Shown one piece after another: positions 6,624 through 13,251 of a DNA stretch of 17,445 nucleotides. The notes under the pieces are model-generated. The model worked only from the letters and a program-made list of their open reading frames with translations. It searched no databases and was not told where the DNA came from. Origin of the DNA: DATAAZ01 sp036259875 (GTDB lineage Bacteria; Actinomycetota; Thermoleophilia; Gaiellales; Gaiellaceae); NCBI GenBank assembly GCA_036259875.1, contig DATAAZ010000071.1, positions 1 to 17,445 of the forward strand, given 5' to 3'. A program made the translations under genes and the position numbers. Position 1 is the first letter of the stretch; the number at the start of each line of letters is the position of its first letter.

Positions 6624-6663
6624 TAGGGTCTTGTTACACTAATTAGAACGTCATTACAACAGA
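6624..6663 (-). promoter_or_regulatory. Promoter and probable operator of the TetR-GT operon
   Basis: This is a strikingly AT-rich island in GC-rich DNA. On the minus strand TTGTAA and TAACAA are 17 bases apart, an acceptable -35/-10 pair, and the -10 ends 11 bases before the ATG at 6619, so the transcript would have almost no leader. Between them lies the perfect palindrome CTAATTAG, and the outer words TGTT and AACA are also inverted, as expected of an imperfect TetR operator overlapping the promoter. This is inferred from base sequence only. Confidence 0.55.
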
Positions 6664-6840
6664 ATCCCCGCGCGAGTCAAGAACATGCCGCTCCTCGCAG
6701 ACGTGCACTAGGCGGTCCCGCAGCATTCCCAGCGTGGACCGGCTCATCCGACCGTCTGACGCCGCGCGCGCCGTGACGCTGCCGCGACAGGTGATCCAAC
6801 GCGTTCACCGCCGCGGCGTAGCCAACGAAGACAACGGAGG
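6664..6840. other. Non-coding stretch upstream of the TetR-GT operon
   Basis: No convincing gene, RNA or terminator is seen here. Open frames lack family resemblance and the codon-position bias of the neighbouring genes. It ends at the second ATGGAGCC doublet. Confidence 0.4.
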
Positions 6841-6895
6841 ATGGAGCCTTTATGGAGCATTCTGACCCCCTCCTGGCCAGTGAAGGGCCCCAATG
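6841..6895 (+). repeat. ATGGAGCC doublet, copy B, with words shared with the tRNA-Thr scar
   Basis: ATGGAGCC (6841-6848) and ATGGAGC (6852-6858) repeat the doublet seen at 4280-4299. Directly after it, GACCCCCTCCT (6864-6874) is an 11-base exact match to the left palindrome arm at 4149-4159, and AAGGGCCCC also occurs in both places (about 4214 and 6883). The order of the words differs between the two sites, so this is not a simple duplication. The cluster suggests a common origin, perhaps ends of an inserted segment. Confidence 0.5.
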
Positions 6896-6955
6896 AAGCG
6901 CGAGCGCGGACGGGCGCAGAGTCGGGTCGTCTCGAGAACAGCGAAAAGGTCACTC

Positions 6956-7445
6956 TCATCTCCGCGCGCCGGCGATCCCGGGCGAGCCTTCATCACGTCG
7001 GTCGCCCAACGCTCGGGATGGGACGATGGTCACCGGGCGAGGCGCCGTCGCGCTGAGCAATGCCGACACGCTGCCGAGCACGGCCGACTTCTTCGCCCCC
7101 AGACGCCGGGACGCGACGACGATGAGCGTCGCCGCCTCGTCGTTCGCGACCGCGACGATGCGCTCGGCCGGATCGCCGACCTCGACGACCAGTTCTGTTC
7201 GCGCCGGTGCGCCGTATTCGTGCGCGGCCCGCTCGAGCAGGTCGTAACCGTCTAGAAGCGCCGCCCTCCCGAAGTTCCTCGTATGCGCCGGGTACGCCGC
7301 TCGCTCCCGGCACGGTTGGCACGTCAGCGACGTAAACGAGCACGAGGCGCGCGTTGAGGCGCGTGCTTAGCGCGACCGCCACGCGAACCGCGTCCACGCC
7401 GTGCGCGGACCCGTCAATCCCGCAGACGATCGATTTCGAGACCAT
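6956..7445 (-). pseudogene. Universal stress protein (UspA domain), frameshifted
   Basis: The frame from the ATG at 7445 reads SIVCGIDGSAHGVDAVRVA, LNARLVLVYVADVP and AYEELRE, a typical USP N-terminus. One extra G in the run at 7264-7266 then shifts the frame. In the corrected frame the protein continues AALLDGYDLLERAAHEYG, ELVVEVGDPAERIVAVAND, EAATLIVVASRRLGAKKSAV, LGSVSALLSATAPRPVTIVP and stops at 6956, giving a full-length USP of about 162 residues. The ATP-binding pattern is present but altered: a Gx2Gx9G(S/T) motif would be expected, and SRRLGAKKSAVLGSVS replaces the first G. Either the gene is a recent pseudogene or the base is a sequencing error; everything downstream of the shift remains clean, which favours a recent event or an error. 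Confidence 0.85.
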
Positions 7446-7673
7446 GGTCGTCGCCGACTAGCTTCCCGACAGTCCTCCGGTCGCGCCATCAGGGGCACCC
7501 GACATCGGAGCGTCGTTCACCGTCCATGTCGAACGGGGAGACCCCCTCTTTCGGCCCCCGAAAGGCGGGCATGGGGCCTAACCCTCACCTCGAATGGGAC
7601 GCGCTTCGGATCCCGCTGGCGATCAACGAGCGGCACGCTTGCAGCCACCTGCACACCACCCGAGGGGGTTCGT

Positions 7674-7865
7674 ATGTCATCCGAAACTCGGGAGGCGGTT
7701 CTCGTGGGACTCGCGGTCGCGCCGTGGCTGCTCTTCGCGGTTGTCATAGCGTGCTCGGCTGCCATTTCGTGGCTGGAGGACCGCGCGCCCCGCGCTCGTC
7801 CGGACGAGTCCCCGTCCACAGATCCGGAGAGCGCAGGGGGTGACACCCCCGCTCCCGTTAGCTGA
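7674..7865 (+). CDS. Small single-pass membrane protein (63 aa)
   Basis: The ATG at 7674 lies six bases after GAGGGGG (7662-7668), the strongest ribosome site in the area, and is preferred over the longer upstream frame, whose sequence is not protein-like. The product begins MSSETREAVLVGL, has one hydrophobic helix (about residues 8-33, APWLLFAVVIACSAAISW) and a polar acidic Pro/Ser-rich tail. No known family is recognised. It is divergent from the stress-protein gene on the other strand, with about 230 bases between the two start codons. Confidence 0.55.
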   Translation: MSSETREAVLVGLAVAPWLLFAVVIACSAAISWLEDRAPRARPDESPSTDPESAGGDTPAPVS

Positions 7866-7971
7866 TCGCCAGGCGGACGCGAGACGGGTCGTCGGCCACA
7901 ACGTCGTTCTCCCTCACGATCCCGAACAGTGAGGCGTCGAACTCGAGCTCACCGATGGGCGAGGTACCTGC

Positions 7972-8331
7972 ATGACCGTCTTCATCGTCATTGCCATCTT
8001 CCTGTCACTGGCCGGGACGGTTCTCCAGCTTCGCGACTGGCGCGTCGCTCGTCGGCGCTTGATCGCCCAATGCAGCCACCGGTGGGCTTACTTGTCCGCT
8101 TGGGGCGAGGGTCGCTACTGGGAGCGGTGCTGCCGTGACTGTCCCAAGCGAGAATCGGTGGCCCGGGAGGACGTGCCAGCGGAATGGACGCGCCGCGAGC
8201 GGGTGAACCGAACGCAACGCCCTCACGCCGGCCCTTCGCCCGAAAGGGAGAACGAAAGCGGCCGCCGCCCGGTCCGACGACCCCGCCCGCCCAACCAGCA
8301 ATCCGATGCGCGGCGGCGACCAGCCACATGA
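7972..8331 (+). CDS. Small membrane-anchored protein with a Cys/His cluster
   Basis: A 119-residue frame starts at the ATG at 7972, nine bases after CGAGG. Residues 1-20 (MTVFIVIAIFLSLAGTVLQL) form a signal anchor or membrane helix. Next comes a basic segment, then CSHRWAYLSAWGEG and RYWERCCRDCPKRE, which place C34, H36, C53, C54 and C57 close together and could bind a metal. The last 55 residues are Arg/Pro-rich and low in complexity; the real stop could be earlier if a frame slip is hidden there. No family is recognised. It lies 106 bases after the preceding small membrane-protein gene and may share its transcript. Confidence 0.45.
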   Translation: MTVFIVIAIFLSLAGTVLQLRDWRVARRRLIAQCSHRWAYLSAWGEGRYWERCCRDCPKRESVAREDVPAEWTRRERVNRTQRPHAGPSPERENESGRRPVRRPRPPNQQSDARRRPAT

Positions 8332-8577
8332 CGATTAGGCCGTCTCGCCCCGTCTCGGCCGCATCCATCCGGCGCGAGACGTGCCGAGGCGTTAGACCGC
8401 AGTCACAACGGCGGAGACGACGCGGTCGTGAGCGCGACTGCGGCTATGGCCTTGACCGCCCACCGCATCGTGAAAACGAACGAACGCTTGTGCAGATCTA
8501 ACGCCACGTCACGTCGCCTGCCCTCGACGTCTCCGCGCGAACGGGTCGGGCGCGGCGCTTCTACCTGGGTGCTCAGC
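8332..8577. other. No supported gene
   Basis: Several overlapping frames are open on both strands, as expected for GC-rich DNA, but none has a recognisable domain or a good ribosome site. No hairpin terminator or repeat was found. Confidence 0.4.
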
Positions 8578-8937
8578 TCAGCCAGAGTGTCGCCGCGGTG
8601 CGCCAACAAGGCGGCCGAGCCGTCGCCGGAGAATGCGCCGCAGCGCGCCGCCGATCGCGACGGCTGGCGGAACTCGCGTCCGCACAAGCATCCGGCGCTC
8701 GTCAGGAATGATCGCGACGACGTCGTCGCCCGTAACGAGGTCGAGCCTTGGATGACCGCTGCCGGACCCCGCCGTACGCACGAAGATCGCGATTCCGCCC
8801 GCGACTCCGACAGAGCCGTCATTCCACTCGACGCGGAAACCTCGTAAGGCGTCCAGCCACTCTACGCCATGCGAGCGCGTGCCGCTTGCCTCCGGGACCT
8901 GCGCTCGGCGGTCGCCGACGTGCTCGACGGGTCGCAT
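8578..8937 (-). CDS. Hypothetical protein, PRC-barrel-like segment
   Basis: A 119-codon frame downstream of the response regulator on the same strand, 68 bases after its stop. The middle part reads WLDALRGFRVEWNDGSVGVA, then IFVRTAGSGSGHPRLDLVTG and DDVVAIIPDERRMLVRTRV. This alternation of beta-strand-like segments with a DDVVAIIP...RR ending resembles small PRC-barrel-type proteins of actinobacteria, but the match is weak. The C-terminus is Arg-rich. The start is uncertain: the ATG at 8937 has no proper ribosome site, and later starts are possible. If real, it would be the last gene of the kinase-regulator operon. Confidence 0.45.
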   Translation of the reverse strand: MRPVEHVGDRRAQVPEASGTRSHGVEWLDALRGFRVEWNDGSVGVAGGIAIFVRTAGSGSGHPRLDLVTGDDVVAIIPDERRMLVRTRVPPAVAIGGALRRILRRRLGRLVGAPRRHSG

Positions 8938-9005
8938 CTCTCGCTGTCGAGCGTCGCCCGCGGGATCTGCACGCGCAATGGGTGCGAGACACCAATTTCG
9001 AGCGG

Positions 9006-9662
9006 TTACGGCTCCACGAGTCCACGCTTGATCGCGTAGCGCGTCAGCTCGACTCGATCGCGCATTCCGAGCTTCTCAAGGATGTTCGCGCGGTGCCGCT
9101 CCACCGTCTTGACGCTGATGACGAGCGTGTCGGCGATCTCCTTGGAGGTATACGCCTCGGCGATCAGCTTGAGGATCTCGAGCTCCCGGGGCGTCAGGAT
9201 CTCGCCCGCTCCCTTTCCCTCGCCGGCCCGCTCCAGATGATCGCGAACGAGCGCGGCAACCGCAGCCGGGTAGAGGAACGGCTGGCCGCGCATTGCGGCC
9301 CGGCACGCCTCGACGAGATCGCGATCGGCCGCGGATTTGAGGACGTAGCCGGAGGCGCCCGCGCGCAGCGCCTCGAAGAGGTACTGCTCATTGTCGTGCA
9401 TGGAGAGGATGAGCGTGCGAACATCGGAGCGCTGTCGCGAGATCTCGCGCGCCGCCTGGATGCCGGTCATGCGCGGCATCGTGACGTCGAGAATTGCGAG
9501 GTGGATGTCGTCACGGAGCGCTCGCTCGACGGCCTCGGCGCCATCGCCCGCCTCCGCCACGACCTCGAGGTCGGACTCGCCATCGAGGACGAGCCGAAGC
9601 CCGCGGCGCACGACCGCGTGATCGTCAGCAAGGAGGATTCGGGTCTTCAAGGGAATCGGCAT
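9006..9662 (-). CDS. NarL/LuxR-family response regulator
   Basis: A 218-residue two-component output protein. The receiver domain (about residues 6-122) has the acidic pair DD at 13-14 in LLADDHAVVRRGL, the phosphate-accepting D59 in HLAILDVTMPRMTG, S87 in LILSMHD and K109 in GYVLKSA. The C-terminal LuxR helix-turn-helix (about 155-212) shows LTPRELEILKLIAEAYTSKE and ISVKTVERHRANILEKLG. Phosphorylated by its partner kinase, it would bind DNA as a dimer. Its ATG shares one base with the kinase stop (TGATG), so the two are translated together. Targets cannot be read from the sequence; the flanking transporter genes are the first candidates. Confidence 0.95.
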   Translation of the reverse strand: MPIPLKTRILLADDHAVVRRGLRLVLDGESDLEVVAEAGDGAEAVERALRDDIHLAILDVTMPRMTGIQAAREISRQRSDVRTLILSMHDNEQYLFEALRAGASGYVLKSAADRDLVEACRAAMRGQPFLYPAAVAALVRDHLERAGEGKGAGEILTPRELEILKLIAEAYTSKEIADTLVISVKTVERHRANILEKLGMRDRVELTRYAIKRGLVEP

Positions 9663-10642
9663 CAGGGCGCCTCGGCCGGGATCCGTAGACGCACCTCGAC
9701 GCCGCCGCCGGCTGGCTCTTCGATCGTCAAGTCGCCGTCGACCAGAACCGCCCGCTCGCGCATTCCGCGAATCCCGCTTCCGGGGCGGGCGCCGTCGAGG
9801 CCGCTCCCGTAGTCGCGAACGCGCAGGAGCACCGCGTTCGGTGCCGGCTCGAGCGAAAGGTCGACGCGTGACGTGCCGGCATGGCGCGCAGCGTTCGTCA
9901 GGCTCTCTTGCGCGACGCGGAAGAGCGCGAGCTCCGCGTCGTTCCGCAGTGGAGGAAGGTCGTCGCTGAGATCGCGACGGATCCGGATGCCCGTCCGCTC
10001 GGCGAACGCCGTGGCAAGCGCTCCGAGCGCCGGGACGAGTCCGAGGTCGTCCAGCGCCTCGGGGCGAAGCTGCCGCGCGATCCTGCGGACATCGTCGAGG
10101 CTCGCCCGCGTCGTCTCCTGCGCCTCGCGGAGCTCGGCTTCGAGATTCGCGGGGGCGCGCTTCGCCAGTCGGCTCAGCTGCAGCATGACCGCGGTGAGCG
10201 CCTGCCCCACCTCGTCGTGCAGCTCTTGGGCAACGCGCTTTCGCTCCGCTTCCTGCGCTTCGAACGCATGCCAGCCGCTCTCGCGCCGCTCCTGCTCGAG
10301 GCGCTCGAGCATCTCGTTGAAGACCGCACCGAGCTCACGGACCTCGGCCGGCCCCGTGATCGTGAGCCGCTGTCCCGGCCGCAGGAGGTCGACGCCGTGC
10401 ATCAAGCTCGTCAAGCGCTCGAGCGGGGCGAGGGAGCGCCGCACGAGGAAGAGGTTGACGACCAAGATCGCTAGGAGCCCAGCGATGAGGACGATCGCCT
10501 CGGTGAGAGCGATGGGCCAGCTGACGGTCGCCGGTGAGAGCGCGAGCGCCGCCGTTCCAAGCGCGAAAACGGCCGCGTTGACGAGGAAGATCCGCCAGGC
10601 GAGCGGCCGCGCCTTCTCTCGAGCCCGCGGACGGGCGGTCAC
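9662..10642 (-). CDS. NarL-type membrane sensor histidine kinase (HisKA_3)
   Basis: A 326-residue kinase if started at the GTG at 10642, which has GAGGGAG eight bases upstream; a longer frame to 10825 would overlap the DUF6458 gene and adds only low-complexity sequence. Two membrane helices (about 17-38 and 44-67) with almost no extracytoplasmic loop are followed by a HAMP-like linker, the dimerisation helix with ERKRVAQELHDEVGQALTAV (phospho-acceptor H142) and a C-terminal HATPase domain with RVAQESLTNAARHAG and DYGSGLDGARPGSGIRGMRE. With so small an external loop it probably senses something in or at the membrane. It is the cognate partner of the overlapping response regulator gene. Confidence 0.93.
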   Translation of the reverse strand: MTARPRAREKARPLAWRIFLVNAAVFALGTAALALSPATVSWPIALTEAIVLIAGLLAILVVNLFLVRRSLAPLERLTSLMHGVDLLRPGQRLTITGPAEVRELGAVFNEMLERLEQERRESGWHAFEAQEAERKRVAQELHDEVGQALTAVMLQLSRLAKRAPANLEAELREAQETTRASLDDVRRIARQLRPEALDDLGLVPALGALATAFAERTGIRIRRDLSDDLPPLRNDAELALFRVAQESLTNAARHAGTSRVDLSLEPAPNAVLLRVRDYGSGLDGARPGSGIRGMRERAVLVDGDLTIEEPAGGGVEVRLRIPAEAP

Positions 10643-10784
10643 GTGCGTGTCTCCCTCGTTCTCCGTTCCTCCCGCATGTTCGCTGCTGCGACCCGCCGGC
10701 TGCCGCTTCGGCGTCGCGCGTCTTTGGCCGTCGGCCGTCGATCGGGAGGTGCGACCGAGGGCGCCAGCTCCATCGACGGAGGCG

Positions 10785-11063
10785 CTAGTGCGGCCAGCGG
10801 CGCCCGAACGGCGGCGCTTCCTCATCCCGCCTTGTCTTGACCTCGACGGCCCTGAGCGAATCGCTCTCGCGCGGCGGCGTCGCGCGAGGTCGCGGCGTCG
10901 CCCTCGCTGACAAGAGCAGCGAGGCGGCGACGCCGATCGCGCCGACGGCCATGAGGATGACGCCGATCGTGGTCACCTCGACGCCGCCGACCGTGCGGTC
11001 GACCCCCCATACAAGGACGGCGCCGACAGCGACCAGAAGGGTGCCGACTGCGATGGCCACCAT
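10785..11063 (-). CDS. DUF6458-family small membrane protein
   Basis: A 92-residue protein with two membrane helices (about 3-19 and 31-52) joined by VDRTVGGVEVTTIGVILMAV, the pattern of the actinobacterial DUF6458 family, whose members share a VDLxTVGVILMxVG motif. A basic, polar cytoplasmic tail follows (SARATPRPRATPPRESDSLR). The ATG at 11063 has an excellent ribosome site, GGAGGTGA, at 11067-11074. It lies 142 bases before the kinase start and 114 bases after the CBS gene on the same strand, so it may be part of the same long transcript. The family's role is not known. Confidence 0.8.
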   Translation of the reverse strand: MVAIAVGTLLVAVGAVLVWGVDRTVGGVEVTTIGVILMAVGAIGVAASLLLSARATPRPRATPPRESDSLRAVEVKTRRDEEAPPFGRRWPH

Positions 11064-11177
11064 TGCTCACCTCCGTCACATCGATTGCGAGAAGGGTTTA
11101 CGCAGTCGCGGCCTCCGCCGCCATCCGTGGCGGCATCCATGCGTGCCCGGGCTCTCACCCCACGCCGTGCGCGGCCG

Positions 11178-11660
11178 TCACCGCTCCTCGCTCGGCGACG
11201 AGCCGTCGGCCCGCTCGACTCCGAGCTGCCGCATGACCGTCTCGGCGAAGTCGACCTCGTCGACCATGCCGAGGAACCGCTCGTTCTCGACGACGGCAAG
11301 GGCGCCCCAGGGGGAGTGGAGGAAGCGCTCCGCGACGTGAAGCGCGCTCGCCCCGATGTCGACCGTGATCGGCTCACGCATGTATCGCTCGACCGGCTCG
11401 CCGCTCGCCTGCTCGATCCGCGCGGCGAGCGCACCCGGCTCCTCGCGGACGAAGGCGGTGTGATGGAGCTCGCCGAGGTAGCTCGGGAAGACACCCCGCA
11501 AGAGGTCGTCGTCGGTGAAGAGCCCGACGACCCGCCGCTCGGTATCGAGGACGGCGATCGCGGAGAGGCCTGTCCCGAAGAAGGCTCTCGCCGCCTCGAG
11601 GAACGTCGCCGTGTGCGGAACCGACGCCTGGACGAGCCTCGTATCGCGAAGCGGCGACAT
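11178..11660 (-). CDS. CBS-domain pair protein
   Basis: A 160-residue stand-alone CBS pair (Bateman module). CBS1 spans about residues 8-56, with FFGTGLSAIAVLDTERRVVG and LFTDDDLLRGVF; CBS2 spans about 94-146, with MREPITVDIGASALHVAERF and ENERFLGMVDEVDFAETVM. Such modules usually bind adenine nucleotides and gate a partner protein. The partner here is probably the SLC13/ArsB-type permease, whose stop is only six bases upstream. This would make the transporter responsive to energy status, which is an inference from position. The C-terminus is a short acidic/serine tail. Confidence 0.9.
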   Translation of the reverse strand: MSPLRDTRLVQASVPHTATFLEAARAFFGTGLSAIAVLDTERRVVGLFTDDDLLRGVFPSYLGELHHTAFVREEPGALAARIEQASGEPVERYMREPITVDIGASALHVAERFLHSPWGALAVVENERFLGMVDEVDFAETVMRQLGVERADGSSPSEER

Positions 11661-11666
11661 CGCCGT

Positions 11667-12929
11667 CTAGACCTGAAAGAGGAGCAGGTACACGGTTGCA
11701 AGCGCGAGCGAGACGACTGTGACCGGCGCGCCGATCGCAAGAAAACGCCCGAACGAGATCGGCTGGCCGCTTCGCTCAAGCACGCCTACCGCCGCGACGT
11801 TCGCGGCGGCGGCGATCATCGTCGCGTTTCCTCCGAAGCAGGCGCCGAGCGCAAGCGCCCACCAGTTCGCGTCGTCGAACTCGCCACCCGCGGCCAGCTC
11901 ATCGACGACCGGAATCATCGCCGCCGTGAAGGGGATGTTGTCCACGAGCGCGGAGCCGCCCGCGGCGCCCCACAGGATCGCAAGCGCCTCGCCGGTGCGC
12001 GACCCGCCCGTCAGGTCCGCGAGGAAGTCTGCGATCTCGGCGACGACGCCGCGCTCCTCGAGCCCGCCCACCATCACGAAGAGCCCGAGGAAGAAGAAGA
12101 TCGTCGACCACTCGACTCGCTCGAGCGCGTGCTCGACGTCGTCGCCGGCGACGAGCAAGAGGATCGTGGCGCCGCCGAGGGCGACGACCGCCGGCTCAAG
12201 ATGGAGCGTCGCGTGGAAGAAGAAAGCGAGGATCGTGCCGACGAGGACGGCGACCGAGCGCTTGACGTAGGGGCTCTCGCGGACGTCGCGGGCCGGGTCG
12301 AGCCGCGCGATCTCCTCGGCTCGCTCGGGCGCGATCGCGAGCTGGGAGCGGAAGACGAGGTAGAGGATCGCTGTCACGAGCGCAAGCGTGACGAGGGCGA
12401 CCGGAGCGAGGTTGACGATGAAGTCGACGAACGTAAGCTCGGCGACGTGCGACCCGATCATGATGTTCGGCGGGTCGCCGATCAGCGTCGCCGTGCCTCC
12501 GATGTTGCTCGCAAGCACCTCGATCAGGACGAGCGGGATGGCCGATATTCCGAGCACGTCCGCGAGCAGGAGCGTGATCGGGACGACGAGCAGGATTGCC
12601 GTCAAGTTGTCGAGGAAGGCGGAAAGGATTCCGGTGACCGCCGCAAGCAAGAAGACGAGGCGAAGCGGTCGCCCGCCCGAGAGCTGCGCGACGCGCAGCG
12701 CAAGGTAGGTGAAAATCCCGGTTCGCTCGGCGAGGCCGACGAGGATCATCATCCCGGTCAGCAGCCCGAGCGTCGCCCAGTCGACCGCCTCGATGGCGCG
12801 CTCTTCGTCGAGGACGCCGACGATGACCATGAGGCCAGCACCGACGAGGGCGACCTTCGTTCGGTGCACCCACTCGAGGGCAATGACGGCTAGCGCGACG
12901 ACGAAGATGGTCGCCGCGAGAGGGGCCAC
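11667..12929 (-). CDS. SLC13/ArsB-NhaD-type permease
   Basis: A polytopic membrane protein of about 420 residues from the ion transporter superfamily that includes NhaD Na+/H+ antiporters and arsenite permeases. It has around eleven hydrophobic helices. Two inverted halves carry the family's re-entrant motifs: FLDNLTAILLVVP and NIGGTATLIGDPPNIMIGS in the first half, LVDNIPFTAAMIPVV and CFGGNATMIAAAANVAAVG in the second. The GTG at 12929 is preferred because GGAGGTGGAG stands six bases before it; the earlier GTG at 12941 falls inside that ribosome site. Ion specificity (Na+/H+, arsenite or a dicarboxylate) cannot be decided, and no ArsR or ArsC gene is nearby. It is paired with the CBS gene and diverges from a CaCA exchanger. 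Confidence 0.9.
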   Translation of the reverse strand: MAPLAATIFVVALAVIALEWVHRTKVALVGAGLMVIVGVLDEERAIEAVDWATLGLLTGMMILVGLAERTGIFTYLALRVAQLSGGRPLRLVFLLAAVTGILSAFLDNLTAILLVVPITLLLADVLGISAIPLVLIEVLASNIGGTATLIGDPPNIMIGSHVAELTFVDFIVNLAPVALVTLALVTAILYLVFRSQLAIAPERAEEIARLDPARDVRESPYVKRSVAVLVGTILAFFFHATLHLEPAVVALGGATILLLVAGDDVEHALERVEWSTIFFFLGLFVMVGGLEERGVVAEIADFLADLTGGSRTGEALAILWGAAGGSALVDNIPFTAAMIPVVDELAAGGEFDDANWWALALGACFGGNATMIAAAANVAAVGVLERSGQPISFGRFLAIGAPVTVVSLALATVYLLLFQV

Positions 12930-12941
12930 GGCTCGCTCCAC

Positions 12942-13251
12942 CTCCGTGTCGGTCTTCAGCGAACGCGGCGAAGGCTAGCCGCGAATCTACGGCTTACCCC
13001 ATGGGTGCAAGCCTGTATTCGCCGAACCCGCTCGCGGGGCGCCCGGCGGCTACGAAACTAGCGCCGCCTGGTCGTCGCGCGCTCGGCGAACGGATCGGGG
13101 CGCGAACCCGCGTCACGTGCATGCTGGTCCGCATTTCGCCTGCCGCTCGGAAGCGCCAGCCTTTGACGCGGGGTTGGCTGGCGGACGCCGTCAAGAGCGC
13201 CGAAGCACGGCGGCGTAGGCGGGCCGGCGCCAGCCCGCCCCACCAGCGAGC
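12942..13251. promoter_or_regulatory. Divergent intergenic region between permease and CaCA exchanger genes
   Basis: About 310 bases separate two divergent ion-transporter genes, so promoters for both should lie here. No clear -35/-10 pair, operator palindrome or riboswitch-like fold was found by eye. A long minus-strand frame across it is a shadow of the exchanger gene and has no family resemblance. Confidence 0.4.

Noticed and set aside
10643..10825. Longer N-terminus for the histidine kinase.
   Set aside because: The added 61 residues are Arg/Gly/Ser-rich, overlap the DUF6458 gene, and the GTG at 10642 has a good ribosome site.
11085..12893. 602-codon plus-strand ORF antisense to the permease and CBS genes.
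   Set aside because: It is very rich in Arg, Asp and Glu with no domain, and mirrors two genes with clear family motifs. It is a GC-rich antisense shadow.
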